Below, one piece after another: positions 42,181 to 51,814 of a stretch of DNA of 64,000 nucleotides. The stretch comes from Mycobacterium sp. UM_CSW (lineage in GTDB: Bacteria; Actinomycetota; Actinomycetes; Mycobacteriales; Mycobacteriaceae), in the NCBI RefSeq assembly GCF_000455205.1, contig NZ_AUWQ01000066.1, positions 32,266-96,265 of the forward strand. Direction: 5' to 3'. A program made the translations under genes and the position numbers. A model generated the notes under the pieces. The model saw only the letters and a list, made by a program, of their open reading frames with translations, had not been told where the DNA came from and made no database searches. How positions within the stretch are numbered: position 1 is the stretch's first letter; the number at the start of each line of letters is the position of its first letter.

Positions 42181-42188
42181 GACGGGGG

Positions 42189-42293
42189 TTTTGCGTGTGC
42201 ACCCACGGCTTTGCGTGTGCGATCAGGGCGGCCCGCCTCGGCGTGTCGTCGCCCGAGGTTCACACGCGACGCCGTCGATTCACACTCAAAATC
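42189..42293. repeat. Class II-related repeat, copy C
   Basis: Begins GTTTTGCGTGTGC and ends ATTCACACTCAAAA, the same TTTGCGTGTG / CACACGCAAA theme as at 19686. A second internal pair is CTTTGCGTGTG with TTCACACGCG. It is more divergent than copies A and B. It follows the M23 gene directly. Confidence 0.55.
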
Positions 42294-42340
42294 GCCTAGG
42301 TAACAATTATCTCACTGGCAACTTCAGTCTCCGCCGGAAG

Positions 42341-42431
42341 GCGGCACACTTTGTGTCCGCCTCACAGCGACTCGGGTTGAACCGCCCGAGGAGCGAGGGT
42401 GTCGCTGTGAGGCGGACACGTCGGGTGCCGC
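42341..42431. repeat. Class IV long palindrome between convergent genes
   Basis: Perfect 19-base arms at 42353-42371 and 42401-42419 (GTGTCCGCCTCACAGCGAC and complement). An inner CTCGGG...CCCGAG and an outer GCGGCAC...GTGCCGC add to the structure. It lies between the M23 gene and the xerC stop, so it may act as a bidirectional terminator. Confidence 0.85.
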
Positions 42432-42467
42432 CAGCTCTAGAGACTGGTGGGACGCATGTGACGAGCC

Positions 42468-43370
42468 TCACGCCCGCGGATGGGCCTGGTCGTGCACCGC
42501 CCGCAATCGCGAGACCGCGACATGGGTGTAGAGCTGGGTCGTCGCCAGGCTGGAGTGGCCGAGCAATTCCTGGACGACGCGCAGGTCGGCCCCGCCCTCG
42601 AGCAGGTGGGTGGCCGCGCTGTGGCGCAGGCCGTGGGGTCCCATGTCGGGCGCGCCGTCGACCGCGGCGACGGTCTGGTGCACGACGGTGCGCGCCTGCC
42701 GTACGTCGAGCCGCCGGCCGCGCGCGCCCAGCAGCAGCGCCGGCCCCGACTCGGCGGTCACCAGCGCGGGTCGCCCGTCGGCCAGCCACGCGTCCAGCGC
42801 CTCGGCGGCCGGCGCGCCGAACGGCGCGCTGCGCTGCTTGTTGCCCTTGCCGAGCACCCGCACCAGCCGATGCCGGGTGTCCACGTCGTCGACGTCCAGG
42901 CCGCACAGCTCGCTCACCCGAATGCCGGTGGCGTACAGCAACTCGACGATCAGGCGGTCCCGCAGGGCCAGCGGATCCCCTTGCTGGGCACCGGATTTCG
43001 CGGCCGTCATGGCCCGCAGGGCCTGGTCCTGGCGCAGCACCGACGGCAGGGTGCGGTGCGCCTTGGGCACCTGCAGCCGGACCGCGGGGTCCGCGGTGAG
43101 CAGGCCGCGGCGGACCGCCCAGGCGGTGAACGCCTTGACCGCCGAGGTGCGGCGGGCCAGCGTGGTGCGGGCAGCGCCGGCACCGGCGGCCGAGGCCAGC
43201 CAGGCCCGCAGGACGGGCAGGCTCAGACTGTCGACGCCCTCCCCGTTTTGAGGCCCGTCGAGGAACGCGAACAGCGAGCGCAGGTCGCCCAGGTACGCCC
43301 GGCGGGTGTGCACCGAGCGGTTGCATTGCAGCTTCAGGTACTCGTCGAACTCGTCGAGGATCGCCTCCAC
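42468..43370 (-). CDS. xerC: Tyrosine recombinase XerC
   Basis: XerC with XerD resolves chromosome dimers at dif. The 300-residue protein begins (GTG) [18 protein letters not shown], very like the M. tuberculosis start. The catalytic set is complete: Arg in [10 protein letters not shown], Lys in [32 protein letters not shown] and the nucleophile Tyr in LYTHV. It is a housekeeping recombinase in its syntenic place, not evidence of a mobile element. Confidence 0.95.
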   Translation of the reverse strand: MEAILDEFDEYLKLQCNRSVHTRRAYLGDLRSLFAFLDGPQNGEGVDSLSLPVLRAWLASAAGAGAARTTLARRTSAVKAFTAWAVRRGLLTADPAVRLQVPKAHRTLPSVLRQDQALRAMTAAKSGAQQGDPLALRDRLIVELLYATGIRVSELCGLDVDDVDTRHRLVRVLGKGNKQRSAPFGAPAAEALDAWLADGRPALVTAESGPALLLGARGRRLDVRQARTVVHQTVAAVDGAPDMGPHGLRHSAATHLLEGGADLRVVQELLGHSSLATTQLYTHVAVSRLRAVHDQAHPRA

Positions 43371-43402
43371 GCCCTTACCGTCGCAGGCGCCGGGGGCTGG
43401 GC

Positions 43403-44566
43403 TCAGGTGGCGCGCCGGAGCGTTTCCGGGGTGAGATCTTTCAGCGTGGGATAGCCGTCGACGGCCATGATCAGGTCGGCCTCGGCGAGCATGGTGCGCA
43501 GCACGTGCACGATGCCGTTGACGCCGCCCAAAGCCAGGCCGTAGGCGTACGGGCGGCCGATGCCGACCGCGGTGGCCCCCAGCGCGAGGGCCTTGATGAC
43601 GTCGGCGCCGCTGCGGATGCCCGAGTCGAACAGCACGGGCAGCCCGCCGGCCGCCTCGACCACCCCGGGCAGGCAGTCGATCGCGGGCAGGCCGCCGTTG
43701 GCCTGTCGGCCACCGTGGTTGGAGCAGTAGATGCCGTCGACGCCGCCGTCCCGGGCGCGCCGGGCGTCGTCGGGATGGCAGATCCCCTTCACCAGCAGCG
43801 GCAGGTCGGTCAGCGAGCGCAGCCAGGGCAGGTCGTCCCACGTCAGCGCGTTTCCGAACAGCTGTATCCAGCGCAGCACCGCGCCCTGCGGGTCCTCCTC
43901 CGGCGGCCGCGGCAGGCCCGCGCGGAACACCGGGTCGCTGGTGTAGTTGGCCAGGCAGTGCCCGCGCAGCTGGGGAAAGTTCGACGTGCTCAGGTCGCGC
44001 GGGCGCCACCCCGTGACCCAGGTGTCGAGGGTGACGACGATGCCCTTGAAACCGGCCGCCTCGGCGCGGTGCACCAGGCTGGCCGCCACCTCCCGGTCGG
44101 TCGGTGTGTAGAGCTGGAAGAAGCCGGGCGTGTCGCCGAATGCGGCGGCGACGTCTTCCATCGGGTCGACCGTCAACGTCGACGCCACCATCGGCACGCC
44201 GGTGGCCGCGGCCGCGCGCGCGGTGGCCAGGTCGCCGTGGCCGTCCTGCGCGCAGATGCCGATGACCCCGATGGGCGCCATGAAGACCGGCGACGGCAGG
44301 GTCAGGCCGAACAGCTCGACGGACAGGTCGCGCTGGGCGGCGCCGACGAACATGCGCGGGATGAGGCCCCAGCCTTCAAAGGCGGTGCAGTTGGCCCGCT
44401 GCGTGCGCTCGTCACCGGCCCCGCCGGCGACGTAGGACCAGACCGACGGCGGCAGCGCGGCGGCGGCCTTCGCCTCCAACTCGGAGAACACCATCGGGAA
44501 CGGCGGCACCACCCCGGCCAGGCCCTGCAGGTAGATCTCGTTCTGGTAGTCCCCGAAATGAGCCAT
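43403..44566 (-). CDS. FMN-dependent lactate 2-monooxygenase-like enzyme
   Basis: A 387-residue FMN alpha-hydroxyacid oxidase. It aligns from memory with M. smegmatis lactate 2-monooxygenase over its length: [61 protein letters not shown] with the catalytic His, and [14 protein letters not shown] converts L-lactate and O2 to acetate, CO2 and water without releasing pyruvate. It stands four bases before the viuB gene's downstream end, on the same strand, but is absent from the M. tuberculosis order that I recall (xerC next to viuB). Confidence 0.9.
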   Translation of the reverse strand: MAHFGDYQNEIYLQGLAGVVPPFPMVFSELEAKAAAALPPSVWSYVAGGAGDERTQRANCTAFEGWGLIPRMFVGAAQRDLSVELFGLTLPSPVFMAPIGVIGICAQDGHGDLATARAAAATGVPMVASTLTVDPMEDVAAAFGDTPGFFQLYTPTDREVAASLVHRAEAAGFKGIVVTLDTWVTGWRPRDLSTSNFPQLRGHCLANYTSDPVFRAGLPRPPEEDPQGAVLRWIQLFGNALTWDDLPWLRSLTDLPLLVKGICHPDDARRARDGGVDGIYCSNHGGRQANGGLPAIDCLPGVVEAAGGLPVLFDSGIRSGADVIKALALGATAVGIGRPYAYGLALGGVNGIVHVLRTMLAEADLIMAVDGYPTLKDLTPETLRRAT

Positions 44567-44570
44567 GGCG

Positions 44571-45419
44571 CTAGGACCCGGCCTCGGCCTGGGCCAGTTC
44601 CTTCTTCCACTGCCGGAACGTCTCCTCGGTGCGGCCGCGCCGCCAGTAACCCGAGATCGACGACGCCCACTTCGCGTCCACGCCGCGCTCCTTGCGGATG
44701 TAGGGCCGCAGGTTGTGCATGACGGTTTGCGCCTCGCCGTGGATGAACACGTGCACCTGCCCGGGCAGCCACTGCGCGGTGGTGACCGCCTCGATCAGCG
44801 GCGCGAAATCACCCGCGCGATCCTCGGGCACCAGATCGGCGCGCCCGCCGCGGTAGACCCAGCTCACCTCGACGTTTTCCGGTGCCCTCAGCGGGATCTC
44901 GTCTTCCTGGCCGGCGACCTCGATGAACGCCTTGCCAACGGCGTTGGGGGGCAACGCTTCCAGCGCCGTGGCGATGGCAGGAAGGGCCGACTCGTCGCCG
45001 GCCAGCAGGTGCCAATCGGCGGCGGGGTCGGGGGTGTAGGCGCCCCCCGGGCCCATCAGATAGATCGGCTGACCGGGTTGGGCCGAGGCGGCCCAGGCGC
45101 CCGCGATCCCATGCTCGCCGTGCACGACGATGTCGACCGTGAGTTCGCCGGCGGCGACGTCGACGTCGCGCACCGTCATCGTCCGCACCGACGGCTTCTT
45201 CTCCGGGGGCAGGTCGGCGAAGCTGTCCAGGGTCAACGGCTGCGGCAGCGCCGCCATATCGACGTCGTCGGGGACAAAGGCCAACTTGACATACGAATCG
45301 GTGAATTTGCTCGGGGCGAAGGTGTCGAAGTGACTGCTGCCCAGCACGACCCGAACCATGTGCCGGGTGAGCTGCTCGGTGCGGGTTACTTCGAAGCTTT
45401 GCAGAGGTCGACCTGCCAC
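44571..45419 (-). CDS. viuB: Siderophore-interacting FAD reductase (ViuB-like, Rv2895c)
   Basis: A 282-residue siderophore-interacting protein: an FAD-binding beta-barrel with the R-x-M-T-V-R flavin motif in [12 protein letters not shown], and an NAD(P)-binding part with [18 protein letters not shown] and [12 protein letters not shown]. These proteins reduce Fe(III)-siderophores in the cytosol to release iron. An iron-dependent (IdeR) operator was not evident upstream. It diverges from the IclR gene. Confidence 0.92.
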   Translation of the reverse strand: MAGRPLQSFEVTRTEQLTRHMVRVVLGSSHFDTFAPSKFTDSYVKLAFVPDDVDMAALPQPLTLDSFADLPPEKKPSVRTMTVRDVDVAAGELTVDIVVHGEHGIAGAWAASAQPGQPIYLMGPGGAYTPDPAADWHLLAGDESALPAIATALEALPPNAVGKAFIEVAGQEDEIPLRAPENVEVSWVYRGGRADLVPEDRAGDFAPLIEAVTTAQWLPGQVHVFIHGEAQTVMHNLRPYIRKERGVDAKWASSISGYWRRGRTEETFRQWKKELAQAEAGS

Positions 45420-45524
45420 TTATCCTCCTGTTTCGGACCCGACCCCCCGTCGACTATACGGACCCCAAGTGCGCAGTTTGCCGGTTAGGCCGTGCCGCGA
45501 ATCCGATACCGGGACAATGAGGGA

Positions 45525-46343
45525 ATGACTGAGGCCGAGGGCTTGCCAATCCCGCCGTTGGCGCCGTCGTCGCGGCCGTTGTCGCCGGGCATCAAGCCGC
45601 TGCTGGTCTTGGTGAAGATCCGCGGCATCATGGACGCGTTCACGTTGTCCGAGCCGGAGCTGACCCTGGGCGAGATCCGTGCGCGGACCGGCTATCCGAC
45701 GTCGACAGTGCAGCGGCTCGTGGCCAACCTGGTATCCGAGGAGTTCCTCGACCGGGTGGGCGACCGCTATCGGATCGGGGCCCGGGTCGCCTACTGGGCG
45801 GCTCCCGTCGCCAGCGGCATGGACATTCTGGACGCGGTGTCGCCGGCGCTGGAATCGCTGCGCGACGCCAGCGGGGAGACGGCCTGCTTCTTCCGCCGGG
45901 AGGGCCCGTTCCGGGTGTGTGTCGCCATTGCGGAGACGCGCCATGCGATCCGACGCGAGATGCACGTCGGCAAGGTCGTGCCCCTGTACGTCGGATCGGC
46001 CGGTCGCGTGTTGATGGCCTGGGACGACGAGGCGCTGGAGGAGGTGCTCGCTTCGGGCCTTTCCCCGTTTACCGATGAGACGATCACCGATCCAGAGTTG
46101 TTGCGCGCCAAGGTGGAAGAGACCAGGCGCATGGGCTTCGCCGTAACCTCCGGGGAACGCGACGAGGGTGCGACGGGTGTGGCGGCGCCGGTGTTCGACT
46201 CGCGCGGCCGGGTGGCCGGCGCCCTGATGATCAGTGGCCCCAGTTTCCGTCTGCCCCATGAGCGCGCGGAGCTGTGGGCCGAAAACGTGGTCGGGGCAGC
46301 CGATCAGGTGACGCGGACGCTCGGCGGCCGTCTCCCCTACTGA
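45525..46343 (+). CDS. IclR-family transcriptional regulator
   Basis: A 272-residue IclR regulator. The helix-turn-helix (about 40-95) includes LTLGEIRARTGYPTSTVQRL. The C-terminal effector domain has the signature SGETACFFRREGPFRVCVAI, LYVGSAGRVLMAW and GERDEGATGVAAPVFDSRG. IclR proteins usually control nearby catabolic genes. The nearest candidates are the lactate monooxygenase and the MFS/CoA-transferase cassette. The ATG at 45525 is chosen; a GTG at 45492 would add 11 residues. Confidence 0.9.
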   Translation: MTEAEGLPIPPLAPSSRPLSPGIKPLLVLVKIRGIMDAFTLSEPELTLGEIRARTGYPTSTVQRLVANLVSEEFLDRVGDRYRIGARVAYWAAPVASGMDILDAVSPALESLRDASGETACFFRREGPFRVCVAIAETRHAIRREMHVGKVVPLYVGSAGRVLMAWDDEALEEVLASGLSPFTDETITDPELLRAKVEETRRMGFAVTSGERDEGATGVAAPVFDSRGRVAGALMISGPSFRLPHERAELWAENVVGAADQVTRTLGGRLPY

Positions 46344-46358
46344 GGCGGCGCGAGGCCG

Positions 46359-47564
46359 CTACCCGGCGGCCGGTGGGCGGGGCATGACGGTAAGGCGCAT
46401 GCCGTATCGGGGTCCCCTGCCGGCGCCTCCGTCACCTGTCCCGGCCCCGGCCAGCGGCATGCCGCCGAAGACGTTCCCCGCCCGTGCGTCCGGGGCTTCC
46501 CTGATATTGCTGACCGGCATGATCGTCCCGTGGTGTGGCTCCGCCAGCGTGCCCCAGACCGGCGGGACCGACAACCGACCGACGGAGGCCGCGTTGCCCA
46601 ACGCTCCGGTAACCGAAGCACCGCCATGGGCCAACCCCAACCCGAGTGGCGGGACGATGACCGCCGGTGGTGCCGCCGCCGGGGCGGCCGCGCTCGCAGC
46701 ACCGCCAAACGAGCCCGCGGTTTTCGCGATCGTCATAAAGGTGTTGGCGATGCCGGCGGAGAAGAAGGGCAGGCCCTCGGTGTTGTAGAACGTGGTGGAA
46801 AACGGCGCGTAGAAGGTGAAGATGTCACCCAGGTATCCCACCAAACCCGAGGAGAGCGCGGCTTTTACCGGATCCGCGGGAGGGGCCGCCGATTCGGCGG
46901 CCTGCATACCGGTGGACAGCTTTCCCAGCGTCGAGGTGATCGTGCTCATGGCATTGCGCAACGTGTTTTGCGCCGTGCCCGCCGACGTACCAGTCGCCGC
47001 GGTGACAGAGGCGGCCTGCTGGGCCATACCGGCGGGGTTGGTCGTGTGGGGTGCCGAGGCAAACGGTTTGACCGCCGAGACGCTCGCCGATCGGCCCGCA
47101 TAGTTGTACATCGTGGCCGAGTCGGTTGCCCACATTTCCCCGTACTGGGCCTCCAAAGCCGCTATCGCCGCGGTGTTTTGGCCCAGCACGTTGGTGGACA
47201 GCAGCTGGGCCAGACTGACACGGTTGGCCGCGATCACGGGCGGCGGCACGATCGTGGCAAGCGCCGTTTCGAACGCCGTCACAGCGGACATGGCTTGACT
47301 GGCCGCATGCTCGGCCGCAGCGGCAGTGGTTCTCATCCATTCCACATAAGGGGTGACGGCCTGCGCCATCGATGCCGAGGCAGGCCCTAACCACTCCTCG
47401 CCGGACAACGTGTTCACCACCCTGTCGTAGGCTATGGCAGCCGAATTCAGCTCAGCGGCAAGGGCATTCCACCCAGAAGCCGCCCCCATCATCGATGTTG
47501 AGCCCGGACCCGCATACAACAGCCCCGAGTTGATCTCCGGTGGTAACGCCCCAAAGTCGAGCAT
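46359..47564 (-). CDS. PPE family protein (PPE-SVP)
   Basis: A 401-residue PPE protein: [17 protein letters not shown] turn in GEEWLGPASASM, TIVPPPVIAANR, MWATDSATMYNYAG, and the SVP signature VGRLSVPPVW near 330. AAGGGGTCGTG precedes the ATG. It follows the PE gene by nine bases, the arrangement of secreted PE-PPE pairs of ESX systems. M. tuberculosis PPE45 lies in roughly this neighbourhood (Rv2892c) but on the other side of xerC, so orthology is unclear. Confidence 0.93.
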   Translation of the reverse strand: MLDFGALPPEINSGLLYAGPGSTSMMGAASGWNALAAELNSAAIAYDRVVNTLSGEEWLGPASASMAQAVTPYVEWMRTTAAAAEHAASQAMSAVTAFETALATIVPPPVIAANRVSLAQLLSTNVLGQNTAAIAALEAQYGEMWATDSATMYNYAGRSASVSAVKPFASAPHTTNPAGMAQQAASVTAATGTSAGTAQNTLRNAMSTITSTLGKLSTGMQAAESAAPPADPVKAALSSGLVGYLGDIFTFYAPFSTTFYNTEGLPFFSAGIANTFMTIAKTAGSFGGAASAAAPAAAPPAVIVPPLGLGLAHGGASVTGALGNAASVGRLSVPPVWGTLAEPHHGTIMPVSNIREAPDARAGNVFGGMPLAGAGTGDGGAGRGPRYGMRLTVMPRPPAAG

Positions 47565-47573
47565 CACGACCCC

Positions 47574-47873
47574 TTAACCCGCCGCGATCGCATTGGCCGC
47601 CTCAGTGGCCGCATACGATCCCGAGCTGAAATCCAATGCGTTGACGAACATCTCGTGAATAGCCATGGCTTGTGCACTCACCTGCTGATACAGCTGTGCA
47701 TGGGCCGCAAACTGCGCCGCGGTGAGTATCGACACTTGGTCCGTGGCCGCGGGCATCACCCCCGTCGTCGGCGCCGCCGCCGCCACGTTCTGAGCCGCAA
47801 GCGCAGAGCCGATGGCCCGCAATGCACCAGCCGCCGCCGCCAACGCCTCTGGTTGCGCAGTAACAAAGGACAT
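47574..47873 (-). CDS. PE family protein
   Basis: A 99-residue PE protein: MSFVTAQPEALAAAAGALR, two helices, then the YxxxE export signal in GSYAATEAANAIAAG at the C-terminus. GGGGAAGGAGATCGT precedes the ATG. It sits directly upstream of a PPE gene and downstream of another, so it could pair with either. Complete and ordinary for the family. Confidence 0.94.
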   Translation of the reverse strand: MSFVTAQPEALAAAAGALRAIGSALAAQNVAAAAPTTGVMPAATDQVSILTAAQFAAHAQLYQQVSAQAMAIHEMFVNALDFSSGSYAATEAANAIAAG

Positions 47874-47936
47874 ACGATCTCCTTCCCCAATAACCTTCCA
47901 GTTCAATCAATCTCGACGGTCTGCCGCACCATGGCG

Positions 47937-49025
47937 TTATCCGGCCGATGGTGGACGAGTAGTAAAGCGCGGGCGAAATCCGTATTCGCGGGGCGGCCAG
48001 CCGCCGCGGTCACGTCGGCCGCGAGCCGGCGGTAGTTGGCGAAGCAGTGCCTCCGGTCCGTCCGGCGGCCCGCCGGCACCCTCGTTGCCGATCCCCCGGA
48101 CGAGGGGCTCCTGTGCTGCATTCGGTGCCGACTCGGCCCAGCTCGGTGGAACCGAAAGCGAACCGATCTTGGTTGACGAAGCCAAGTTTGCCGAGAACAG
48201 CCCACTGCCGAGGTTGGCGGGCGCCGTGAGGGCGGGCGGCGCGGATAGGCCCGCGGCCGCCGCGCCGGCGGCATGCTCAGGCCAGAGCGCGCCCATATGC
48301 GAGAAGATCAGGGAACCCACATAGATCATCGGCCAATAGATCACGTCCAGGGGACTGAACAGCAGTCCTTTTATCTGGGCGGCCGCGGTATTGACCAGGT
48401 TGTTGATCGCTGCCTGCGTCGCCGACGGTCCGCCTGTCCCCGTCGCCGCGGCCACGGCCTGAGCGACCGCGGCTTGCTGTTGAGCCAGTCCGGCTTGATC
48501 GGTGGTCTGGGTCGGCTCGGTGAACGGGGCCAATTGCGAAGCCGTCGCCGCGGAATCTGCATAGGTGTACATCGCGACGGCGTCTTGGGCCCACATTTCG
48601 GCATATTGGACCTCGGTTGCCGCGATCGCCGGAGTGTTCTGGCCGAAGAAGTTCGTCGCGACAAGCAACGCCAGCAACGCGCGGTTTGCGGCGATCACGG
48701 TCGGGGGAACCGTCATCGCGAAAGCGGCCTCATAAGCGGCCGCGGTGGCGCTGGCCTGCGTGCCCGCCTCGTCGGCCAATGCGGCGGCGGCGCTCAACCA
48801 AGCGACGAACGGAGCGACACCGGCCACCATCAACTGCGATGCCGCGCCGAGCCACTGCGAGGTGGTCAACTCGGCAGTCACCGACGCGTAGCCGGACGCG
48901 CTCGCGCTCAACTCGGCCGCCAGGCCGTGCCAGGCCGCCGCCGCGGCCATCATCGGCCCCGAACCCGGCCCCGCATACATCCGGCCCGAATTGATCTCCG
49001 GCGGAAGCGCCCCGAAATCGAACAC
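47937..49025 (-). CDS. PPE family protein (PPE-SVP)
   Basis: A 362-residue PPE protein: [57 protein letters not shown] motif [11 protein letters not shown] near 290. The tail is Arg-rich ([19 protein letters not shown]). It is first in the PPE-PE-PPE group on the minus strand, 35 bases after the MFS stop. A useful full-length reference for the deleted PPE at 7918. Confidence 0.93.
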   Translation of the reverse strand: MFDFGALPPEINSGRMYAGPGSGPMMAAAAAWHGLAAELSASASGYASVTAELTTSQWLGAASQLMVAGVAPFVAWLSAAAALADEAGTQASATAAAYEAAFAMTVPPTVIAANRALLALLVATNFFGQNTPAIAATEVQYAEMWAQDAVAMYTYADSAATASQLAPFTEPTQTTDQAGLAQQQAAVAQAVAAATGTGGPSATQAAINNLVNTAAAQIKGLLFSPLDVIYWPMIYVGSLIFSHMGALWPEHAAGAAAAGLSAPPALTAPANLGSGLFSANLASSTKIGSLSVPPSWAESAPNAAQEPLVRGIGNEGAGGPPDGPEALLRQLPPARGRRDRGGWPPREYGFRPRFTTRPPSAG

Positions 49026-49059
49026 CTTTACTCCTCAGCCGTTTTGACCGTGTCCGCTA

Positions 49060-50433
49060 TCAGGCCGGGTTGATCTCCTCGAGGCTGCGCCGCGACGTGC
49101 GCGGCCCCAGCGTGAGGACCGCGACTACGACGACGACGAGCGCCATCGCCACCACGGTGAACATCGCTGCCGCGCCATAGGTGTCGAGGACGGGGATCAG
49201 GATGAACGGCGAGGCGCCGCTGGAAAGCCGCGACAAGGAATAGGTCCACCCAACTGCCGTGGCGCGCACGGCCGTTGGAAATATCTCGGCCTGGTAGACG
49301 TGATACACGTTCGAGAAGACGTTGCCCGTCGCGGTGGTGAGAAACCCGAACACCACGATCAACGGCACCGACGATTGCGTCGCGAACATCAGGCCGAACG
49401 CGGCGATCGCCACCGTCGCGCCGACGAGCAGGAACTTGCGTTCGAATCGCGCCATCAACGGGATCGAAAGCGCGGACCCGATCGGGTACCCGAGGAACGA
49501 CAGCGCGCTGAAGAACATCGACGAGGTGACGTCGTAGCCGCGACTGACCAGGACCAGCGCCGCAAGCGTGCCGAAGCCGTAGTAACCGAACGTCTGAAAT
49601 AAGTGGAACACGATCAGCATTGCCAATCGGCGGTTGTAGGGCGCACGCCGCAGGCGGCCCAGCGCGGGCCGGGTTCGGTCAGGCTCGGCCACCGCGAGCC
49701 CGGTATTGATCGGCTGCGCGGGCACTTTCGACCCGGCCGCGAACTTGTCCAGCTCCCGCTGCGCCTCGTCGATCCGGCCGACGTCAGCGAGCCAGCGCGG
49801 CGACTCGGGTAGCCAACGGTTCAGGACGAAGACGATCACGGCGCCCAGGCCACCGATGGCCAGAAGCCAGCGCCAGCCCGCGATGCCGAGCGGCGAATGT
49901 TGGGTCAACCACATCGCGAGGAAGCCGGCGAACGGTACGGCGAGGAACGAGCAGGTGTAGGCGTAGGACGCCAGTCGGCCCCGGCGTTCCTTGGGCAGCA
50001 CGTCGGCGAGGTAGGAGTCGGCCACGGGGTATTCGGCGCCCACCCCCACGCCGGCCAGGAAACGGGCGCCCACCAGCAGGGCCGGAGAGGGCGCGAACGC
50101 GCCCAGGAGTGAGAACACCGAGAACCAGGTCAGGCCCAGCAGGAACGCCTTGCGCCGGCCGATCCGGTCCGCCAATCGCCCGAAAAACGCTGCGCCGAAA
50201 AACATTCCGACGAAGGCCGACGCCAGTACCAGGTTGAGTTCGGTGCCGCGGAGACCGAAGTCGTGGCGAAGCGCGGTGCTCATGGTGCTGGCCAGGAAGA
50301 TCTCGTACATCTCGAAGAACAGGCCGAGTCCGACGACGACGATCGCCTTGCGGTGCACGGTCCCCACCGGCATTTGATCCAGTTGCTGGCCCGCGGAGGT
50401 CGTGCTGGCCGGCATGGTTGGTGATGTTGTCAT
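49060..50433 (-). CDS. MFS transporter (sugar/organic acid:H+ symporter type)
   Basis: A 457-residue transporter with about twelve hydrophobic segments. It has the MFS signature GRLADRIGRRKAFLLGL between TM2 and TM3, the acidic GVGVGAEYPVADSYLADVLPK, quoted here as GVGVGAEYPVADSYLADVL, and RWLPESPRWL typical of the sugar-porter/aromatic acid porter branch. It diverges from a CoA-transferase and HMG-CoA-lyase-like gene, so it likely imports the acid they degrade. The start at 50433 has AGCAGGA upstream. Confidence 0.9.
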   Translation of the reverse strand: MTTSPTMPASTTSAGQQLDQMPVGTVHRKAIVVVGLGLFFEMYEIFLASTMSTALRHDFGLRGTELNLVLASAFVGMFFGAAFFGRLADRIGRRKAFLLGLTWFSVFSLLGAFAPSPALLVGARFLAGVGVGAEYPVADSYLADVLPKERRGRLASYAYTCSFLAVPFAGFLAMWLTQHSPLGIAGWRWLLAIGGLGAVIVFVLNRWLPESPRWLADVGRIDEAQRELDKFAAGSKVPAQPINTGLAVAEPDRTRPALGRLRRAPYNRRLAMLIVFHLFQTFGYYGFGTLAALVLVSRGYDVTSSMFFSALSFLGYPIGSALSIPLMARFERKFLLVGATVAIAAFGLMFATQSSVPLIVVFGFLTTATGNVFSNVYHVYQAEIFPTAVRATAVGWTYSLSRLSSGASPFILIPVLDTYGAAAMFTVVAMALVVVVVAVLTLGPRTSRRSLEEINPA

Positions 50434-50492
50434 TCCTGCTCCCGTAGTCGCGCTTCGGCCTACTTCGTAATCCGTAACTTGCAATGTGAGTT

Positions 50493-50508
50493 TCACGACA
50501 TGTCGTGA
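50493..50508. promoter_or_regulatory. Perfect 16-base palindrome, candidate operator
   Basis: TCACGACATGTCGTGA lies in the 160-base divergent gap between the MFS and CoA-transferase genes, about 60 bases from the first and 86 from the second. Its length and symmetry suit a dimeric regulator. The binding protein is unknown; the IclR at 45525 is one candidate. Confidence 0.55.
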
Positions 50509-50523
50509 CTGTAGCGGCTCTCG

Positions 50524-50535
50524 TCACACCTGTGA
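50524..50535. promoter_or_regulatory. Second palindrome in the same gap
   Basis: TCACACCTGTGA, arms TCACA/TGTGA, 15 bases after the first palindrome. It could be a second, weaker operator or a CRP-like half-site pair (mycobacterial Crp prefers TGTGA-N6-TCACA, so spacing and orientation differ). Confidence 0.35.
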
Positions 50536-50593
50536 AGACCTCTTTGCCATATTGTGGGTTCTGATGCACGATGTGGGTACGAGAGGAGATTCG

Positions 50594-51814
50594 ATGGACA
50601 GGTTCAACGGCGGACCGCTCGACGGCGTGCGCGTCCTTGAGCTGGGCAATTACATCGCCGCCCCGACGGGTTCGCGGCTGTTGGCCGATTTCGGCGCCGA
50701 GGTCATCAAGGTCGAAAAGCCCGGAACCGGTGACGAATTGCGCACGTGGCGCCTCTACTCGGGCACCACATCGATGCTTTTTCACACGATCAACCGCAAC
50801 AAGAAGTCCGTCGTGCTGGACCTAAAGACCGAGCCGGGGCAGGCGGCGGTGCGCGAACTGGCCCGCTCCTGCGACATCGTGATGGAGAACTTCCGCCCGG
50901 GCACGCTGGAACGGTGGGGCATCGGCCCAGCCGAGCTGAGCGCGGCGAACCCGGACCTGATCATCGTGCGGGTCTCGGCCTACGGACAGACCGGACCGCG
51001 GGCCCACGAACCGGGCTTCGCCGCCGTCGCCGAGGCGATGGCCGGCCTACGCGGGCTGACCGGCGAGCCGGATCGTCCGCCGGCTCGGGTGGGCGTGTCC
51101 ATCGGCGATTCGATCGCCGGTATCTACGCCGCGGTCGGCGCACTCCTGGCCCTGCATCAGCGCCAGAAGGACCGCGCGGCAGGGCGATCCACGTCGCTGC
51201 CCGACCGCACCGTGGACGTCGCGCTCACCGAGTCGATCTTCTCGGTGATGGAGTCGTTGCTCCCGGAGTACGACGCCTACCAAGTCACCCGAACCCGGAC
51301 CGGGGGCCGCATGGAGGGCATCGCCCCGTCGAACGCCTACCGGTGCGGCGACGGCCGCTGGGTCGTGATCGCCGGCAACGGGGACGCGATCTACCGCCGG
51401 TTCATGGGCGTGATCGGCCGACCGGACCTGGCCTACGATCCGCGACTGGCCAACAACACCCAACGCTGGCAGGCCCGCGACGAGCTCGACGAGGCGATCG
51501 GCGCGTGGACCGCGACGCTGCCCGCCGGCGAGGTGCTCGCCGCGCTCGCGGCCGCGTCGGTTCCCGCGGGCCCCATTAACACCGCCGCGGAGATCAAGTC
51601 CGACGAGCAGTTCCTGGCGCGCGGCATGATCCAGCGCCTCCCGGTCTCGACCGGCACCGAGATCCTGCCGGATGTGGCGTTCCCCGGCATCGTTCCGCGC
51701 ATCGGCGACGCCGCGCGCGCGATCGCGAGCCTGGGACCCGAGCTCGGCGCCCACACCGAGGAGATACTCGGCGCCCTCTCCGCGGATCGAGAGGTCAAGG
51801 AGCTCATCGGATGA
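50594..51814 (+). CDS. CaiB/BaiF (family III) CoA-transferase
   Basis: A 406-residue family III CoA-transferase that moves CoA between carboxylic acids. It has LDGVRVLELGNYIAAPTGSR, GAEVIKVEKPG, NRNKKSVVLDLK, DIVMENFRPG and the active-site Asp172 in SIGDSIAG. GAGAGGAGATTCG precedes the ATG. The stop overlaps the lyase gene by four bases (ATGA). In this context it should activate the acid that the downstream lyase cleaves, for example 3-hydroxy-3-methylglutarate or citramalate. The substrate is inferred. Confidence 0.92.
   Translation: MDRFNGGPLDGVRVLELGNYIAAPTGSRLLADFGAEVIKVEKPGTGDELRTWRLYSGTTSMLFHTINRNKKSVVLDLKTEPGQAAVRELARSCDIVMENFRPGTLERWGIGPAELSAANPDLIIVRVSAYGQTGPRAHEPGFAAVAEAMAGLRGLTGEPDRPPARVGVSIGDSIAGIYAAVGALLALHQRQKDRAAGRSTSLPDRTVDVALTESIFSVMESLLPEYDAYQVTRTRTGGRMEGIAPSNAYRCGDGRWVVIAGNGDAIYRRFMGVIGRPDLAYDPRLANNTQRWQARDELDEAIGAWTATLPAGEVLAALAAASVPAGPINTAAEIKSDEQFLARGMIQRLPVSTGTEILPDVAFPGIVPRIGDAARAIASLGPELGAHTEEILGALSADREVKELIG

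Noticed and set aside
42468-43370. xerC as an integrase of a mobile element
   Set aside because: It is the syntenic housekeeping XerC; no attachment site or phage-like genes are nearby.
43371-44009. Extension of xerC into the lactate monooxygenase gene
   Set aside because: Shadow frame; the GTG at 43370 matches the known XerC N-terminus.
50524-50535. Crp-type binding site
   Set aside because: The mycobacterial Crp pattern has TGTGA first and a six-base spacer; this palindrome has the reverse order and a two-base spacer.
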